This document shows positions 7,908 through 15,506 of a DNA stretch of 36,511 nucleotides, one piece after another. A program made the translations under genes and the position numbers. Source of the stretch: Streptomyces sp. 15-116A (GTDB lineage: Bacteria > Actinomycetota > Actinomycetes > Streptomycetales > Streptomycetaceae); contig NZ_JAOCQE010000039.1 of the NCBI RefSeq assembly GCF_025290915.1, positions 1 through 36,511 on the forward strand, read 5' to 3'. The notes under the pieces are model-generated. The model worked only from the letters and a program-made list of their open reading frames with translations. It had not been told where the DNA came from and ran no database searches. Positions within the stretch are counted from its first letter, which is position 1. Every line of letters starts with the position of its first letter.

Positions 7908-7923
7908 TCGCCATAGAGACATA
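7904..7923. promoter_or_regulatory. Second inverted repeat in the LysR/TDT intergenic region
   Basis: TATGTC (7904-7909) and GACATA (7918-7923) are perfect complements around 8 bases. The repeat overlaps the end of the first palindrome and lies 34 bases before the transporter start. It could be the activation half of a two-part LysR site or overlap the transporter promoter. Confidence 0.4.
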
Positions 7924-7957
7924 CTCCCTGGCGCCGGCCCCTCGCCGATACGACCGT

Positions 7958-9130
7958 ATGACCATGGTCACCGCCGCCCGTCCCCTGCCCCCGCTCCCCC
8001 GTGCCACCGCACGGCCCCCGCGCGCCACGGCCGTCCGTCACCTCGGACCCAACTGGTACGCCTGCGTGATGGGCACCGCCATCGTCGCGAGCGCGGGCGC
8101 CGCGCTCCCCCCGCACCTGCCGGGGCTGCGCCCCGCCCTCACCGCCGTCTGGGCCGCGTCGGCCCTGCTCCTCCTGGTCCTGCTCGGCGCCCGCGCGCTG
8201 CACTGGCTCCACCACCGCGACCAGGCCCGCGCCCATCTGCTCGACCCGGCCGTGGCCCCGTTCTACGGCTGTCTGTCGATGGCGCTGCTGGCCGTCGGCG
8301 GCGGCGCCCTGAGCGTGGGCCGTGACTGGATCGGCACCCGTCCCGCCGTCGTCCTGGACGCCGTGCTGTTCACCGCCGGTACGGTCATCGGTCTCGCGGC
8401 GGCGGTGACCGTGCCGTACCTCATGGCCGTACGCCACCGGGTCACCGCGGACCAGGCGGCGCCCACCTGGCTGCTGCCGCTGGTCGCGCCGATGGTGTCC
8501 GCCGCCCTCGGGCCGCACCTGGTGCCGCATCTGCCGCCGGGCCAGGCCCGCGAGACGCTGCTGCTGGCCTGTTTCGCGCTGTTCGGGCTGAGCCTGCTCG
8601 CGACGCTCCTGATGCTGCCCCTGGTCTTCGCCCGGCTGCTCACCGGCGGCCCGCTCCCCCTCGCCCTCACGCCGACGCTGTTCCTGGTGCTGGGCCCGCT
8701 CGGTCAGTCCACGACCGCCGTCGGCGCGTTCGCCCAGGTCGCTCCGGGTGTCGTGCCGCAGCCGTACGACGAGGGGTTCCGCCTGCTCGCCGTGCTGTAC
8801 GGGGTCCCGGTGATGGGCTTCGCGCTGCTGTGGCTGTGCCTGGCCGCCGCCCATGTCGTACGGGCCCGGCGGCGCGGGATGCGCTTCGCGATGACCTGGT
8901 GGTCGTTCACCTTCCCGGTCGGCACCTGCGTCACCGGCGCCGAGGCGCTGGCCCGGCACACCGGGCTGCTCGCGTACGACGCGCTGACGCTCGCGCTGTA
9001 CGCCGTGCTGGCCGGGGCCTGGGCAGTCGCCGCCTGGCACACCGCGCGGGGGCTGCTCAGCGGTGCGCTGCTCGCAGGGCCCGCTCCAGCGCCGTCGGTG
9101 CCTCGGCCAGTGACGGGCCGTACCAGGTGA
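7958..9130 (+). CDS. TDT-family (TehA/Mae1/SSU1-like) transporter
   Basis: About 390 residues with ten hydrophobic segments, in the tellurite-resistance/dicarboxylate transporter (TDT) family. Signature pieces are NWYACVMGTAIVAS in the first segment (around residues 32-46) and WWSFTFPVGTCVTG late in the protein. Known members export sulfite, carry C4-dicarboxylates or act as anion channels; which applies here is unknown. ATG 7958 is chosen, with ATG 7964 equally possible; neither has a good ribosome site, and the open frame extends up to 7883 into the promoter palindromes. Its divergent LysR partner probably controls it. The last 74 bases overlap, in the opposite direction, the end of the metal-receptor-like gene, an unusually long convergent overlap. 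Confidence 0.8.
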   Translation: MTMVTAARPLPPLPRATARPPRATAVRHLGPNWYACVMGTAIVASAGAALPPHLPGLRPALTAVWAASALLLLVLLGARALHWLHHRDQARAHLLDPAVAPFYGCLSMALLAVGGGALSVGRDWIGTRPAVVLDAVLFTAGTVIGLAAAVTVPYLMAVRHRVTADQAAPTWLLPLVAPMVSAALGPHLVPHLPPGQARETLLLACFALFGLSLLATLLMLPLVFARLLTGGPLPLALTPTLFLVLGPLGQSTTAVGAFAQVAPGVVPQPYDEGFRLLAVLYGVPVMGFALLWLCLAAAHVVRARRRGMRFAMTWWSFTFPVGTCVTGAEALARHTGLLAYDALTLALYAVLAGAWAVAAWHTARGLLSGALLAGPAPAPSVPRPVTGRTR

Positions 9131-9785
9131 GGTGCCGGCCGTCGACGAGCGCGCAGGGCAGCCCGGGGAAGGCCTCGGGGCCGTCCTCGGCGGTGAAGCG
9201 GTAGGGCTCGTCGGGAAGTACGACCATGTCCGGGGCCGCCGCGCACAGCTCGTCGAGGGGGATGCGCGGATAGCGCTCCGGGTGGTCGGTGTAGAGGTGG
9301 TCGACGCCGAGCCGGGCCAGCAGGTCACCGGCGAAGGTTTCGCGGCCCAGCACCATCCAGGGGCGCCGCCAGATCGGCACGACCGCCGTCCGCCGCCCCT
9401 CGGGCTCCGGTACGGCCGCCCAGGCCGCCTCGGCCTCGTCAAGCCACCGGGGGCGGGTGCCGACGCCGCATGCCGCCAGGACCCGGTCCAGTTCCCGGAA
9501 GGCCTGCGGCAGCGTCCGTATCTCCGTCACCAGCACCTCGACGCCCGCCGCGCGCAGCGCCCGGAGGTCGGGCTCACGGTTCTCCTCCTCGTTGGCGATC
9601 ACCAGGTCGGGGGCGAGGGCGGCGATCCGGTCGGCCTTGGGGTTCTTGGTGCCGCCGACGCGCACCACGTCCAGGCCGGCCGGATGCGTGCACCAGTCGG
9701 TGGCGCCCACCAGGGCGCCCGGAGCGGACACCGCGACGGCCTCGGTGAGCGAGGGGACGAGGGAGACGACGCGCGGTTGGCTCAT
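9057..9785 (-). CDS. Helical-backbone metal-receptor (BtuF/TroA-like) protein without signal peptide
   Basis: A 242-residue protein resembling the substrate-binding proteins of vitamin B12 and iron-siderophore transporters. It has the N-terminal VVSLVPSLTEAV strand-helix, GATDWCTHP, VGGTKNP-(K/A)-D-I-AALAPDLVIANEEEN and a later DLLARLGVDHLYTD segment, matching the two-lobed fold joined by a long helix. There is no signal peptide or lipobox: the fold begins at residue 5, so the protein should stay in the cytosol, unlike true BtuF. No permease or ATPase gene for such a transporter is adjacent. Its ATG overlaps the stop of the upstream XRE-cupin gene (ATGA), so the two are translationally coupled. 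It may bind a corrinoid or metal inside the cell or serve in regulation; function unknown. Confidence 0.75.
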   Translation of the reverse strand: MSQPRVVSLVPSLTEAVAVSAPGALVGATDWCTHPAGLDVVRVGGTKNPKADRIAALAPDLVIANEEENREPDLRALRAAGVEVLVTEIRTLPQAFRELDRVLAACGVGTRPRWLDEAEAAWAAVPEPEGRRTAVVPIWRRPWMVLGRETFAGDLLARLGVDHLYTDHPERYPRIPLDELCAAAPDMVVLPDEPYRFTAEDGPEAFPGLPCALVDGRHLTWYGPSLAEAPTALERALRAAHR

Positions 9786-10351
9786 CGGCGCGGTCTGTCC
9801 CTCAGCGCCTCGATGTGCTCGGCGACGGCGACGACCACCAGCCGGGTCTCCGGTACGGTGGCCCGCCAGCGGTGCCGTACGCCGCCGGTCAGATACAGCG
9901 TGTCACCACGGCCGAGGCGGTAGGCGCGGCCCTCCGCCTCGATCTCCACGGCGCCGTCCGCCACGTACATCAACTGGTCGTTGCGGAACTGCAGTTCGCG
10001 GCCGGCGTCATGGTCGCCGGTGAACTCGGAGGCGTGCATCTGGTGGTGGCCGCGCACCAGGGACCGCACGCGGGGTTCGAGCAGCGGCTCGGTGCCGTCG
10101 GCGCGGACCACGTCCACGCTGCACGCGGGGTCGGCGGCGGCCAGCAGTTCCACGGCGGTGGTGCGCAGGGCGTCGGCGACCTTCTCCAGCGAGCCGCGGC
10201 TGGGCCGGGCCCGTTCGTTCTCGATCTGGCTGAGGAACGGCACCGACAGGCCGCTGCGCTCGGCCACGACGGCGAGGGTGAGGTCCAGCGCGCGGCGTCG
10301 CCGCCGTACGGCCGCGCCCACGCGCAAGGGCTGTTCTTTGTGGTCGCCCAT
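9782..10351 (-). CDS. XRE-family regulator with C-terminal cupin domain
   Basis: A 189-residue DNA-binding protein: an XRE helix-turn-helix at about residues 11-65 (LTLAVVAERSGLSVPFLSQIENERARPS) and a small cupin barrel at about 105-180 (RNDQLMYVADGAVEIEAEGRAYRLGRGDTLYLTGGVRHRWR). Such proteins sense a small ligand through the cupin and usually control the adjacent metabolic or transport gene. Translation starts at ATG 10351 behind an AGGAGG. The stop overlaps the start of the signal-less metal-receptor protein, so the pair is one operon. A promoter candidate with 17-base spacing lies at 10433-10461. Effector and targets cannot be read from the sequence. Confidence 0.87.
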   Translation of the reverse strand: MGDHKEQPLRVGAAVRRRRRALDLTLAVVAERSGLSVPFLSQIENERARPSRGSLEKVADALRTTAVELLAAADPACSVDVVRADGTEPLLEPRVRSLVRGHHQMHASEFTGDHDAGRELQFRNDQLMYVADGAVEIEAEGRAYRLGRGDTLYLTGGVRHRWRATVPETRLVVVAVAEHIEALRDRPRR

Positions 10352-10582
10352 CGCTCGGCCCTCCTTCGCCCATCGTCCCGCGCCCTGTGCGCCGGTGCCC
10401 GTCCGGCGCGGTGCTGTTGATGAGTTGTCTGCACCCTACGCAGGTTCGGCACACCGTTTCATGCCTCTGCCGTCTTGTGTGCGCGGGACGGGGGTGTTCT
10501 CGCCATTGTTGCCCGAGGACGGCGGAAGGTCACGGGGAAACCCGAATGACCCGGGGGGCGGTCGGCAGGTGGTGGTGTGCGG
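10352..10582. other. Intergenic region between the betaine transporter end and the XRE-cupin operon
   Basis: Both flanking genes run leftwards. The left half holds the XRE-cupin promoter candidate. The right half, just after the transporter stop, contains only a weak hairpin (CCCG/CGGG followed by TTT on the minus strand, around 10540-10556) that could end transcription of the transporter operon. I see no gene. Confidence 0.4.
10433..10461 (-). promoter_or_regulatory. Candidate promoter of the XRE-cupin operon
   Basis: On the minus strand, TGAAAC (10461-10456) and TAGGGT (10438-10433) are 17 bases apart. TAGGGT fits the Streptomyces -10 pattern TAnnnT. A transcript would begin near 10426, leaving a leader of about 75 bases before the ATG at 10351. 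Confidence 0.4.
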
Positions 10583-13201
10583 TTACGAGGCGGTCATCCG
10601 CTCCGCGACCTCCGGGTGCTCCTTCAGCCAGGCGGCCACGGCTTCCTCCTCCTTGCCCTGGCCGCGGTTCTTGATCTCCGCCTCCAGGGTGGCCAGCTCC
10701 TTCTCGCTCATGGTGAAGTTCTTGATCCACTTGGTGAGCTGCGGGTACTGCTCGGGGAACTTCTTGCTGGCGATCGTGTGGATCGTGTTGTTCTCGCCCC
10801 AGAGCTTCTTGCCGTCCTTGAGCTTGGTCAGCTCGTACTCGGCGTACGCCCAGTGCGGCGACCACAGGGTGACCGCGACGGGCTTCTTCTGGGCGAGGGC
10901 GCGCTTGAGCTCGGCCAGCATCGCCGGCGTGGAGCCGTCGACGACCTCGTACTCGTCGTCCAGGCCGTAACCGGGCAGGACCTTGGTCTTGAGCAGGTTC
11001 ATCTGGCCGGTGCCCGGCTCGATGCCGATGATCTTCCCGCCGAAGAGGTCGGCCTTACCCTTGAGGTCCTCCATGGACTTGACGTCCTTGACGTAGCTCG
11101 GCACGGCGATCTCCAGCGAGGTCGGCTGGTACCAGGTGCCGAGGTCGGTCAGGTCGTCCTTGCTCTTCTCCCAGTAGTTCTTCTGGGCGTGCGGCAGCCA
11201 GGCGTCGAAGTTGAGGTCGAGGTCACCGGAGGCGAGGCCGGTGTAGACCGGGCCGACGTCCATCTGCTTCAGATTCAGCTGGTAGCCGCGCCGCTCCAGG
11301 ACGTTCTTCCACAGGTAGGTGACGGCGATGTCCTCGTCCCAGGGGAACCAGGCCACGTCCAGCGGCCGCTTGGCCTCGGCCGGGGTGGCACCGCCGCCGG
11401 ACCCGGCCGGGGCGAGCTTGTCGACGAGGCCCGGGTTGTCCTTCAGCCAGGTGCGGACGGCGTCCTGCTGCCTGCCCTTGCCGGCCTTGTTGATCTCGGC
11501 CTCGAGGCTGGTGAGCTGCTTCTCGGTGAGCGTGAAGTCCTTGAGCCACTTCGCGGCGGTCGGGTCGTCACCCGCGAAGCCCTTGCGGGACAGCGTGTGC
11601 ACACCGTCGCCCTCGCCCCAGGCGCCCTTCGGGTCCTTGAGCTTCTTCAGCTGGTAGTCGTTGTACGCCCAGTGCGGCGACCAGAGCGTGACGACGATCG
11701 GTTCCTTCTTGCTGTACGCCCGCTTCAGCTCGGCCAGCATCGCCGGGGTGGAGCTGTCGACGACCTGGTACTCCTTGTCCAGGCCGTACTCCTTGAGCAC
11801 CTTGCTCTTCAGCAGGGCCATCTCACCGGCGCTGGACTCGATGCCGGTGATCTTCCCGCCGAAGAGGTCCGCCTTGCCCTTGAGGTCCGCGAGCGAGTCG
11901 ACGTCCTTCATGTAGGCCGGGACGGTCAGCTCCAGGGAGGTCTCGTCGTACCAGGAGCCGAGGTCGTCGAGGCGGCTGCCGTACTTCTTCCAGTACTGCT
12001 CGTGGGTGGTCGGCAGCCAGGAGTTGGTGACGACATCGATGTCGCCCTGCGCCAAGGAGGTGTAGAGCGGCCCGGCGTCGAACTGCTTGGCCTCCACCTC
12101 GTAACCGCGCTGTTCGAGGATCTCCTTCCACAGGAAGGTGGAGGCGACGCCCTCGTCCCACGGCACGTAGCCGAGGGTGACCTTCTTGCCCTGGCCGACG
12201 TTCTTGCCGTCGGCGACGTTCTCGGAGTCGCCGGCGCCGCCGAACATGCCCATGCCGCCGGCCACGAGGGCGAGGATCACCACGCCGATCACGGCGATCT
12301 GCGGGCGGGGCCGGTAGGACCAGATCTTCAGGCCCCCGGCGGCGGCGCGGGCCTTGGCGGCGGCGCGGCGGCCCAGCGGGGAGACCTGGGTGCCCAAGGC
12401 GCTGGTCATGCGGTCCAGGTAGATCGCCAGGATGACGATGGCGATACCGGCCTCGGAGCCGAGGCCGACGTTGAGCTGGCCGATGGCCTCGTTGACGTCT
12501 CCGCCGAGGCCGCCGGTGCCGACCATGCCGGCGATCGCGGCCATGGACAGGCCGAGCATGATCACCTGGTTGACGCCCGCCATCACCGTGGGCAGCGCCA
12601 GCGGCAGCTGGACGCGCAGCAGGGTGTTGCGCGGGGTGGTGCCGAAGGCCTCGGCGGCCTCGACCAGCTCCTTGTCGACCTGGCGGATGCCCAGCTCGGT
12701 CATGCGCACACCGGGGGCGAGCGCGAAGATCAGGGTGGCGACGATGCCGGCGGAGGCGCCGGTGCCGAAGAACAGGATCGCCGGGATGAGGTAGATCATC
12801 GCGGGCAGCGTCTGCATGAAGTCCAGCACCGGCCGCACCAGGCTGCTGACCCGGTCGGAGCGGGCCGCCCAGATGCCCACGGGCACCGAGATGATCAGCG
12901 CGATGAGCGTGGCGACCAGCACCAGCGACAGCGTGATCATCGCGTTCTCCCACAGGTCGAGGGAGACGATGAACGCGAAGCCCGCGAAGCTGAGGACACC
13001 GGCGAGGGTGCCGCGCAGCCAGAAGGCGATCACCGCGAAGATGCCGACGAGCAGCAGCGGCTCGGGCGCCTGGAGAACGGCGTTGATGCCGTCGTAGGCG
13101 CCGGTGAAGACGTTCTTGAAGAAGGTGAACAGCCAGTCCACGTGGTCGAGCAGCCAGTCGACCGTGCTGTTGACCCAGTCGCCGAGCGGAATCCTAGGCA
13201 C
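10583..13201 (-). CDS. Glycine betaine/proline-type ABC permease fused to two tandem substrate-binding domains
   Basis: An 872-residue fusion. Residues 1-275 form the ProW/OpuAB-type permease: several membrane segments and the ATPase-contact loop EAAEAFGTTPRNTL (181-194). A further hydrophobic segment (301-320) leads outside. Then come two OpuAC-type binding domains, at about 341-590 and 613-872. They share WDE near the start, the LKGKADLFGGK block (439-449 and 713-723) and the aromatic ligand-box segment VTLWSPHWAY (504-513 and 777-786). The linker near 595-612 is Gly/Ala/Pro-rich. Permease-binding-domain fusions are known (OpuABC); two copies on one chain are less common. The GTG start at 13201 overlaps the ATPase stop by 8 bases. 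Likely role: osmoprotectant uptake, with binding domains tethered at the outer membrane face. Exact substrate (glycine betaine, proline betaine, carnitine or choline) is unknown. Confidence 0.9.
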   Translation of the reverse strand: MPRIPLGDWVNSTVDWLLDHVDWLFTFFKNVFTGAYDGINAVLQAPEPLLLVGIFAVIAFWLRGTLAGVLSFAGFAFIVSLDLWENAMITLSLVLVATLIALIISVPVGIWAARSDRVSSLVRPVLDFMQTLPAMIYLIPAILFFGTGASAGIVATLIFALAPGVRMTELGIRQVDKELVEAAEAFGTTPRNTLLRVQLPLALPTVMAGVNQVIMLGLSMAAIAGMVGTGGLGGDVNEAIGQLNVGLGSEAGIAIVILAIYLDRMTSALGTQVSPLGRRAAAKARAAAGGLKIWSYRPRPQIAVIGVVILALVAGGMGMFGGAGDSENVADGKNVGQGKKVTLGYVPWDEGVASTFLWKEILEQRGYEVEAKQFDAGPLYTSLAQGDIDVVTNSWLPTTHEQYWKKYGSRLDDLGSWYDETSLELTVPAYMKDVDSLADLKGKADLFGGKITGIESSAGEMALLKSKVLKEYGLDKEYQVVDSSTPAMLAELKRAYSKKEPIVVTLWSPHWAYNDYQLKKLKDPKGAWGEGDGVHTLSRKGFAGDDPTAAKWLKDFTLTEKQLTSLEAEINKAGKGRQQDAVRTWLKDNPGLVDKLAPAGSGGGATPAEAKRPLDVAWFPWDEDIAVTYLWKNVLERRGYQLNLKQMDVGPVYTGLASGDLDLNFDAWLPHAQKNYWEKSKDDLTDLGTWYQPTSLEIAVPSYVKDVKSMEDLKGKADLFGGKIIGIEPGTGQMNLLKTKVLPGYGLDDEYEVVDGSTPAMLAELKRALAQKKPVAVTLWSPHWAYAEYELTKLKDGKKLWGENNTIHTIASKKFPEQYPQLTKWIKNFTMSEKELATLEAEIKNRGQGKEEEAVAAWLKEHPEVAERMTAS

Positions 13202-14285
13202 GGGCCATCACCTTCTCGCCGCCCTTGTCCCGCGGGGAGTCGCACACCCCGGGGTCGGCCTCCTCGTCGCCGAGGAAGCCGACGAGCCGCTGCCGGGGCA
13301 CGACCCCGACGAGCGTGTCGCGACCGTCGAGCACCGCCACCGGGTGCGGTACGCGGGCGCTGATCGCGCACAGCTCGGTGAACGGCGTCTGCGGCGTGGC
13401 GGTCTCGCAGCCGCAGTCGGCCTCGTCGCCGCTGACCTCGGTGTCCATGACGGAACCGGCCGTGAGCACCCGGGAACGGTCGACGTCCTGGGTGAAGGAG
13501 GCGACGTAGTCGTTGGCGGGGTGGATGAGGATGTCCTGCGCGGTGCCGATCTGCACGATCCGGCCGTCGCGCATCACCGCGATGCGGTCGCCGAGACGCA
13601 TGGCCTCGTTGAGGTCGTGGGTGATGAAGACGATGGTCTTCTTCAGCGTCTTCTGCAGTTCGAGCAGCTGGTCCTGCATGTCACGGCGGATCAGCGGGTC
13701 CAGCGCGCTGAAGGACTCGTCCATCAGCAGCAGGTCGGCGTCGGTGGCGAGCGCCCGGGCGAGGCCGACGCGCTGCTGCATGCCGCCGGACAGCTCGTCG
13801 GGCCACGACTTCTCCCAGCCGGCCAGGCCACACAGGGCGAGCGCCTCGTCGGCGCGGCGTTCGCGCTCGGCGCGGGGCACGCCCTGCACTTCCAGTCCGT
13901 AGGCGGCGTTCTCGCGGACGCTGCGGTGCGGGAAGAGCGCGAAGTGCTGGAAGACCATGCTGATCTTCTTGGAGCGGACCTCGCGCAGCTGCCGGTCGGA
14001 GAGCGCGGTCAGGTCCTGGCCGGCGAAGCGCACCTGCCCCGCGGTCGGCTCCAGCAGACCGTTCAGCATGCGCAGCAGAGTGGACTTGCCGGAACCGGAC
14101 AGGCCCATCACGACGAAGATCTCGCCGGGTTCCACGGTGAAGGAGGCGTCGATGACGGCGGCGGTGGTGCCGCCGGCGCGCAGCTTCTCGCGGTCGGTCT
14201 GTTTCGTGCGCAGTCGCTCGACCGCCTGGTCCGGTCGTCTGCCGAACACCTTGTACAGGTGCTCGGCCTCAAGCCTGGATGACAC
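13194..14285 (-). CDS. Glycine betaine/proline-type ABC transporter ATPase (ProV/OpuAA-like)
   Basis: A 363-residue ATPase energising the downstream permease. It has Walker A GLSGSGKST, the signature LSGGMQQRVGLARAL, Walker B LLLMDESFSALDP and the switch histidine in ITHDLNEAM. The N-terminal KVFGRRPDQAVERL extension, unlike that of generic importers, is typical of the ProV/OpuAA branch. The C-terminal 90 residues look like a single degenerate CBS-type region (VLTAGSVMDTEV; HPVAVLDGRDTLVGVV), which in OpuA senses ionic strength. The GTG start at 14285 follows AAGAGG by 5-6 bases; a longer frame to 14597 is judged non-coding. It forms a two-gene operon with the fused permease. A near-palindrome at 14373-14390 lies about 90 bases upstream. 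Confidence 0.9.
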   Translation of the reverse strand: MSSRLEAEHLYKVFGRRPDQAVERLRTKQTDREKLRAGGTTAAVIDASFTVEPGEIFVVMGLSGSGKSTLLRMLNGLLEPTAGQVRFAGQDLTALSDRQLREVRSKKISMVFQHFALFPHRSVRENAAYGLEVQGVPRAERERRADEALALCGLAGWEKSWPDELSGGMQQRVGLARALATDADLLLMDESFSALDPLIRRDMQDQLLELQKTLKKTIVFITHDLNEAMRLGDRIAVMRDGRIVQIGTAQDILIHPANDYVASFTQDVDRSRVLTAGSVMDTEVSGDEADCGCETATPQTPFTELCAISARVPHPVAVLDGRDTLVGVVPRQRLVGFLGDEEADPGVCDSPRDKGGEKVMARA

Positions 14286-14494
14286 GCGTACCTCTTGTCT
14301 CGACGGCAATGGAAGGAGCGACGCCGAGCAGTTGAATGCGTAACGGCATCGCTCCGGGGCCGCGCCTCCCCTGTTTCGTCCAGACAAAACGCGGTCGTGA
14401 GGCGGCTCACATGGAGGGGCGCAGGAGGCAACGCGCTGCGCTGTGCGCAGCATGGGCCGGCAGGTGCCGGGCGATGTCAGTGGCGTACGGCATG
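14286..14494. promoter_or_regulatory. Divergent promoter region between the betaine transporter and the exonuclease
   Basis: The region must hold start signals for both genes. Its clearest element is the near-palindrome listed at 14373-14390. No confident -35/-10 pair could be assigned to either gene. Confidence 0.4.
14373..14390. promoter_or_regulatory. Near-perfect palindrome GTTTCGTC-CA-GACAAAAC upstream of the betaine operon
   Basis: The arms of 8 bases pair with one mismatch around a 2-base centre. It lies about 88 bases before the ATPase start and 105 before the exonuclease start. This is the size and symmetry of a dimeric repressor site. The regulator is unknown and not obviously encoded nearby. 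Confidence 0.4.
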
Positions 14495-15424
14495 ATGCGG
14501 AGCGTGACCGGACGACTGATGCTCCTCGACACCGCCTCCCTCTACTTCCGCGCCTACTTCGGCGTCCCGGAGTCCGTGAAGGCCCCGGACGGCACACCGG
14601 TGAACGCCGTGCGCGGGCTGCTCGACTTCATCGACCGCCTGGTGCAGGACCACCGGCCGGACCACCTGGTGGCCTGCATGGACGCCGACTGGCGGCCGCA
14701 GTGGAGAGTGGAGCTGATCCCGTCGTACAAGGCGCACCGGGTCGCCGAGGAGCACGAGGCAGGACCGGACGAGGAGGAGGTGCCCGACACGCTCTCGCCG
14801 CAGGTGCCGGTCATCGAGGAGGTGCTGGACGCGATCGGCATCGCCCGGGTGGGCGTCGCGGAGTACGAGGCGGACGACGTGATCGGCACGTTCACGGCGC
14901 GGGCGAAGGGCCCGGTCGACATCGTCACCGGTGACCGGGATCTGTACCAGCTGGTGGACGACGCCCGCGGGGTGCGGGTGCTGTACCCCCTCAAGGGCGT
15001 GGGCACGCTGCAGGTCACCGACGAGTCGGCGCTCCGCGCGAAGTATGGCGTGGACGGCAGCGGGTACGCGGATCTGGCGCTGCTGCGCGGCGACCCGAGC
15101 GACGGGCTGCCGGGCGTGCCGGGCATCGGGGAGAAGACCGCGGCCAAGCTGCTCGCCGAGTTCGGCGATCTGGCCGGGATCCTCGCGGCCGTGGACGACC
15201 GGCAGGCGAAGCTCACGCCGACGCAGCGCAAGCGGCTGACGGAGGCGCGGCCGTACCTCGCGGTGGCGCCCAAGGTCGTCAGGGTGGCGGACGACGTACC
15301 GCTGCCGGAGGTCGACACGACGCTGCCGCACGCTCCGCGCGATCCGGCGGCGGTGGAGGACCTGGCGGCCCGCTGGGGGCTCGGCGGTTCCCTGCGGCGC
15401 CTGCTGACGACCTTGGCGCGCTGA
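14495..15424 (+). CDS. 5'-3' exonuclease (PolA N-terminal-like, FEN family)
   Basis: About 309 residues homologous to the stand-alone 5'-3' exonuclease domain of DNA polymerase I; such enzymes remove RNA primers and flaps using divalent metals. Acidic metal-binding clusters are visible: LLDTASLYFRAYFG at the N terminus, CMDADWRPQWR, EYEADDVIGT, VTGDRDLYQLV, and the helix-hairpin-helix motif GVPGIGEKTAAKLL that grips the DNA backbone. No polymerase domain follows, so it is the short form found beside full PolA in actinobacteria. The start is uncertain: ATG 14492 or 14495 or GTG 14504 all fit the conserved N terminus and none has a good ribosome site; GTG 14504 could be read from a nearly leaderless message. 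It stands alone, divergent from the betaine operon. Confidence 0.85.
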   Translation: MRSVTGRLMLLDTASLYFRAYFGVPESVKAPDGTPVNAVRGLLDFIDRLVQDHRPDHLVACMDADWRPQWRVELIPSYKAHRVAEEHEAGPDEEEVPDTLSPQVPVIEEVLDAIGIARVGVAEYEADDVIGTFTARAKGPVDIVTGDRDLYQLVDDARGVRVLYPLKGVGTLQVTDESALRAKYGVDGSGYADLALLRGDPSDGLPGVPGIGEKTAAKLLAEFGDLAGILAAVDDRQAKLTPTQRKRLTEARPYLAVAPKVVRVADDVPLPEVDTTLPHAPRDPAAVEDLAARWGLGGSLRRLLTTLAR

Positions 15425-15472
15425 GGGCGAATGTGTCGTGGGCGGAGGTGTTCCCCGGAGCGAGGTGCTAAC

Positions 15473-15491
15473 TTAGGTTAACCTAACCAAA
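15473..15491 (+). promoter_or_regulatory. Iron box (DmdR/IdeR-type operator) before the siderophore-interacting protein
   Basis: TTAGGTTAACCTAACCAAA matches 16 of 19 positions of the actinobacterial iron-box consensus, counted by hand, and contains the perfect 14-base palindrome TTAGGTTAACCTAA. It lies 15 bases before the start codon's leader and overlaps a possible -10 (TAGGTT, 15474-15479). Repression by an iron-loaded DtxR-family protein such as DmdR1 is the obvious reading. Confidence 0.8.
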
Positions 15492-15506
15492 TCCAGGGAG
15501 GCCCCC

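Noticed and set aside
10577..13363. Very long plus-strand frame opposite the betaine permease
   Set aside because: Composition is low-complexity and it mirrors the codon pattern of the true gene; no motif supports it.
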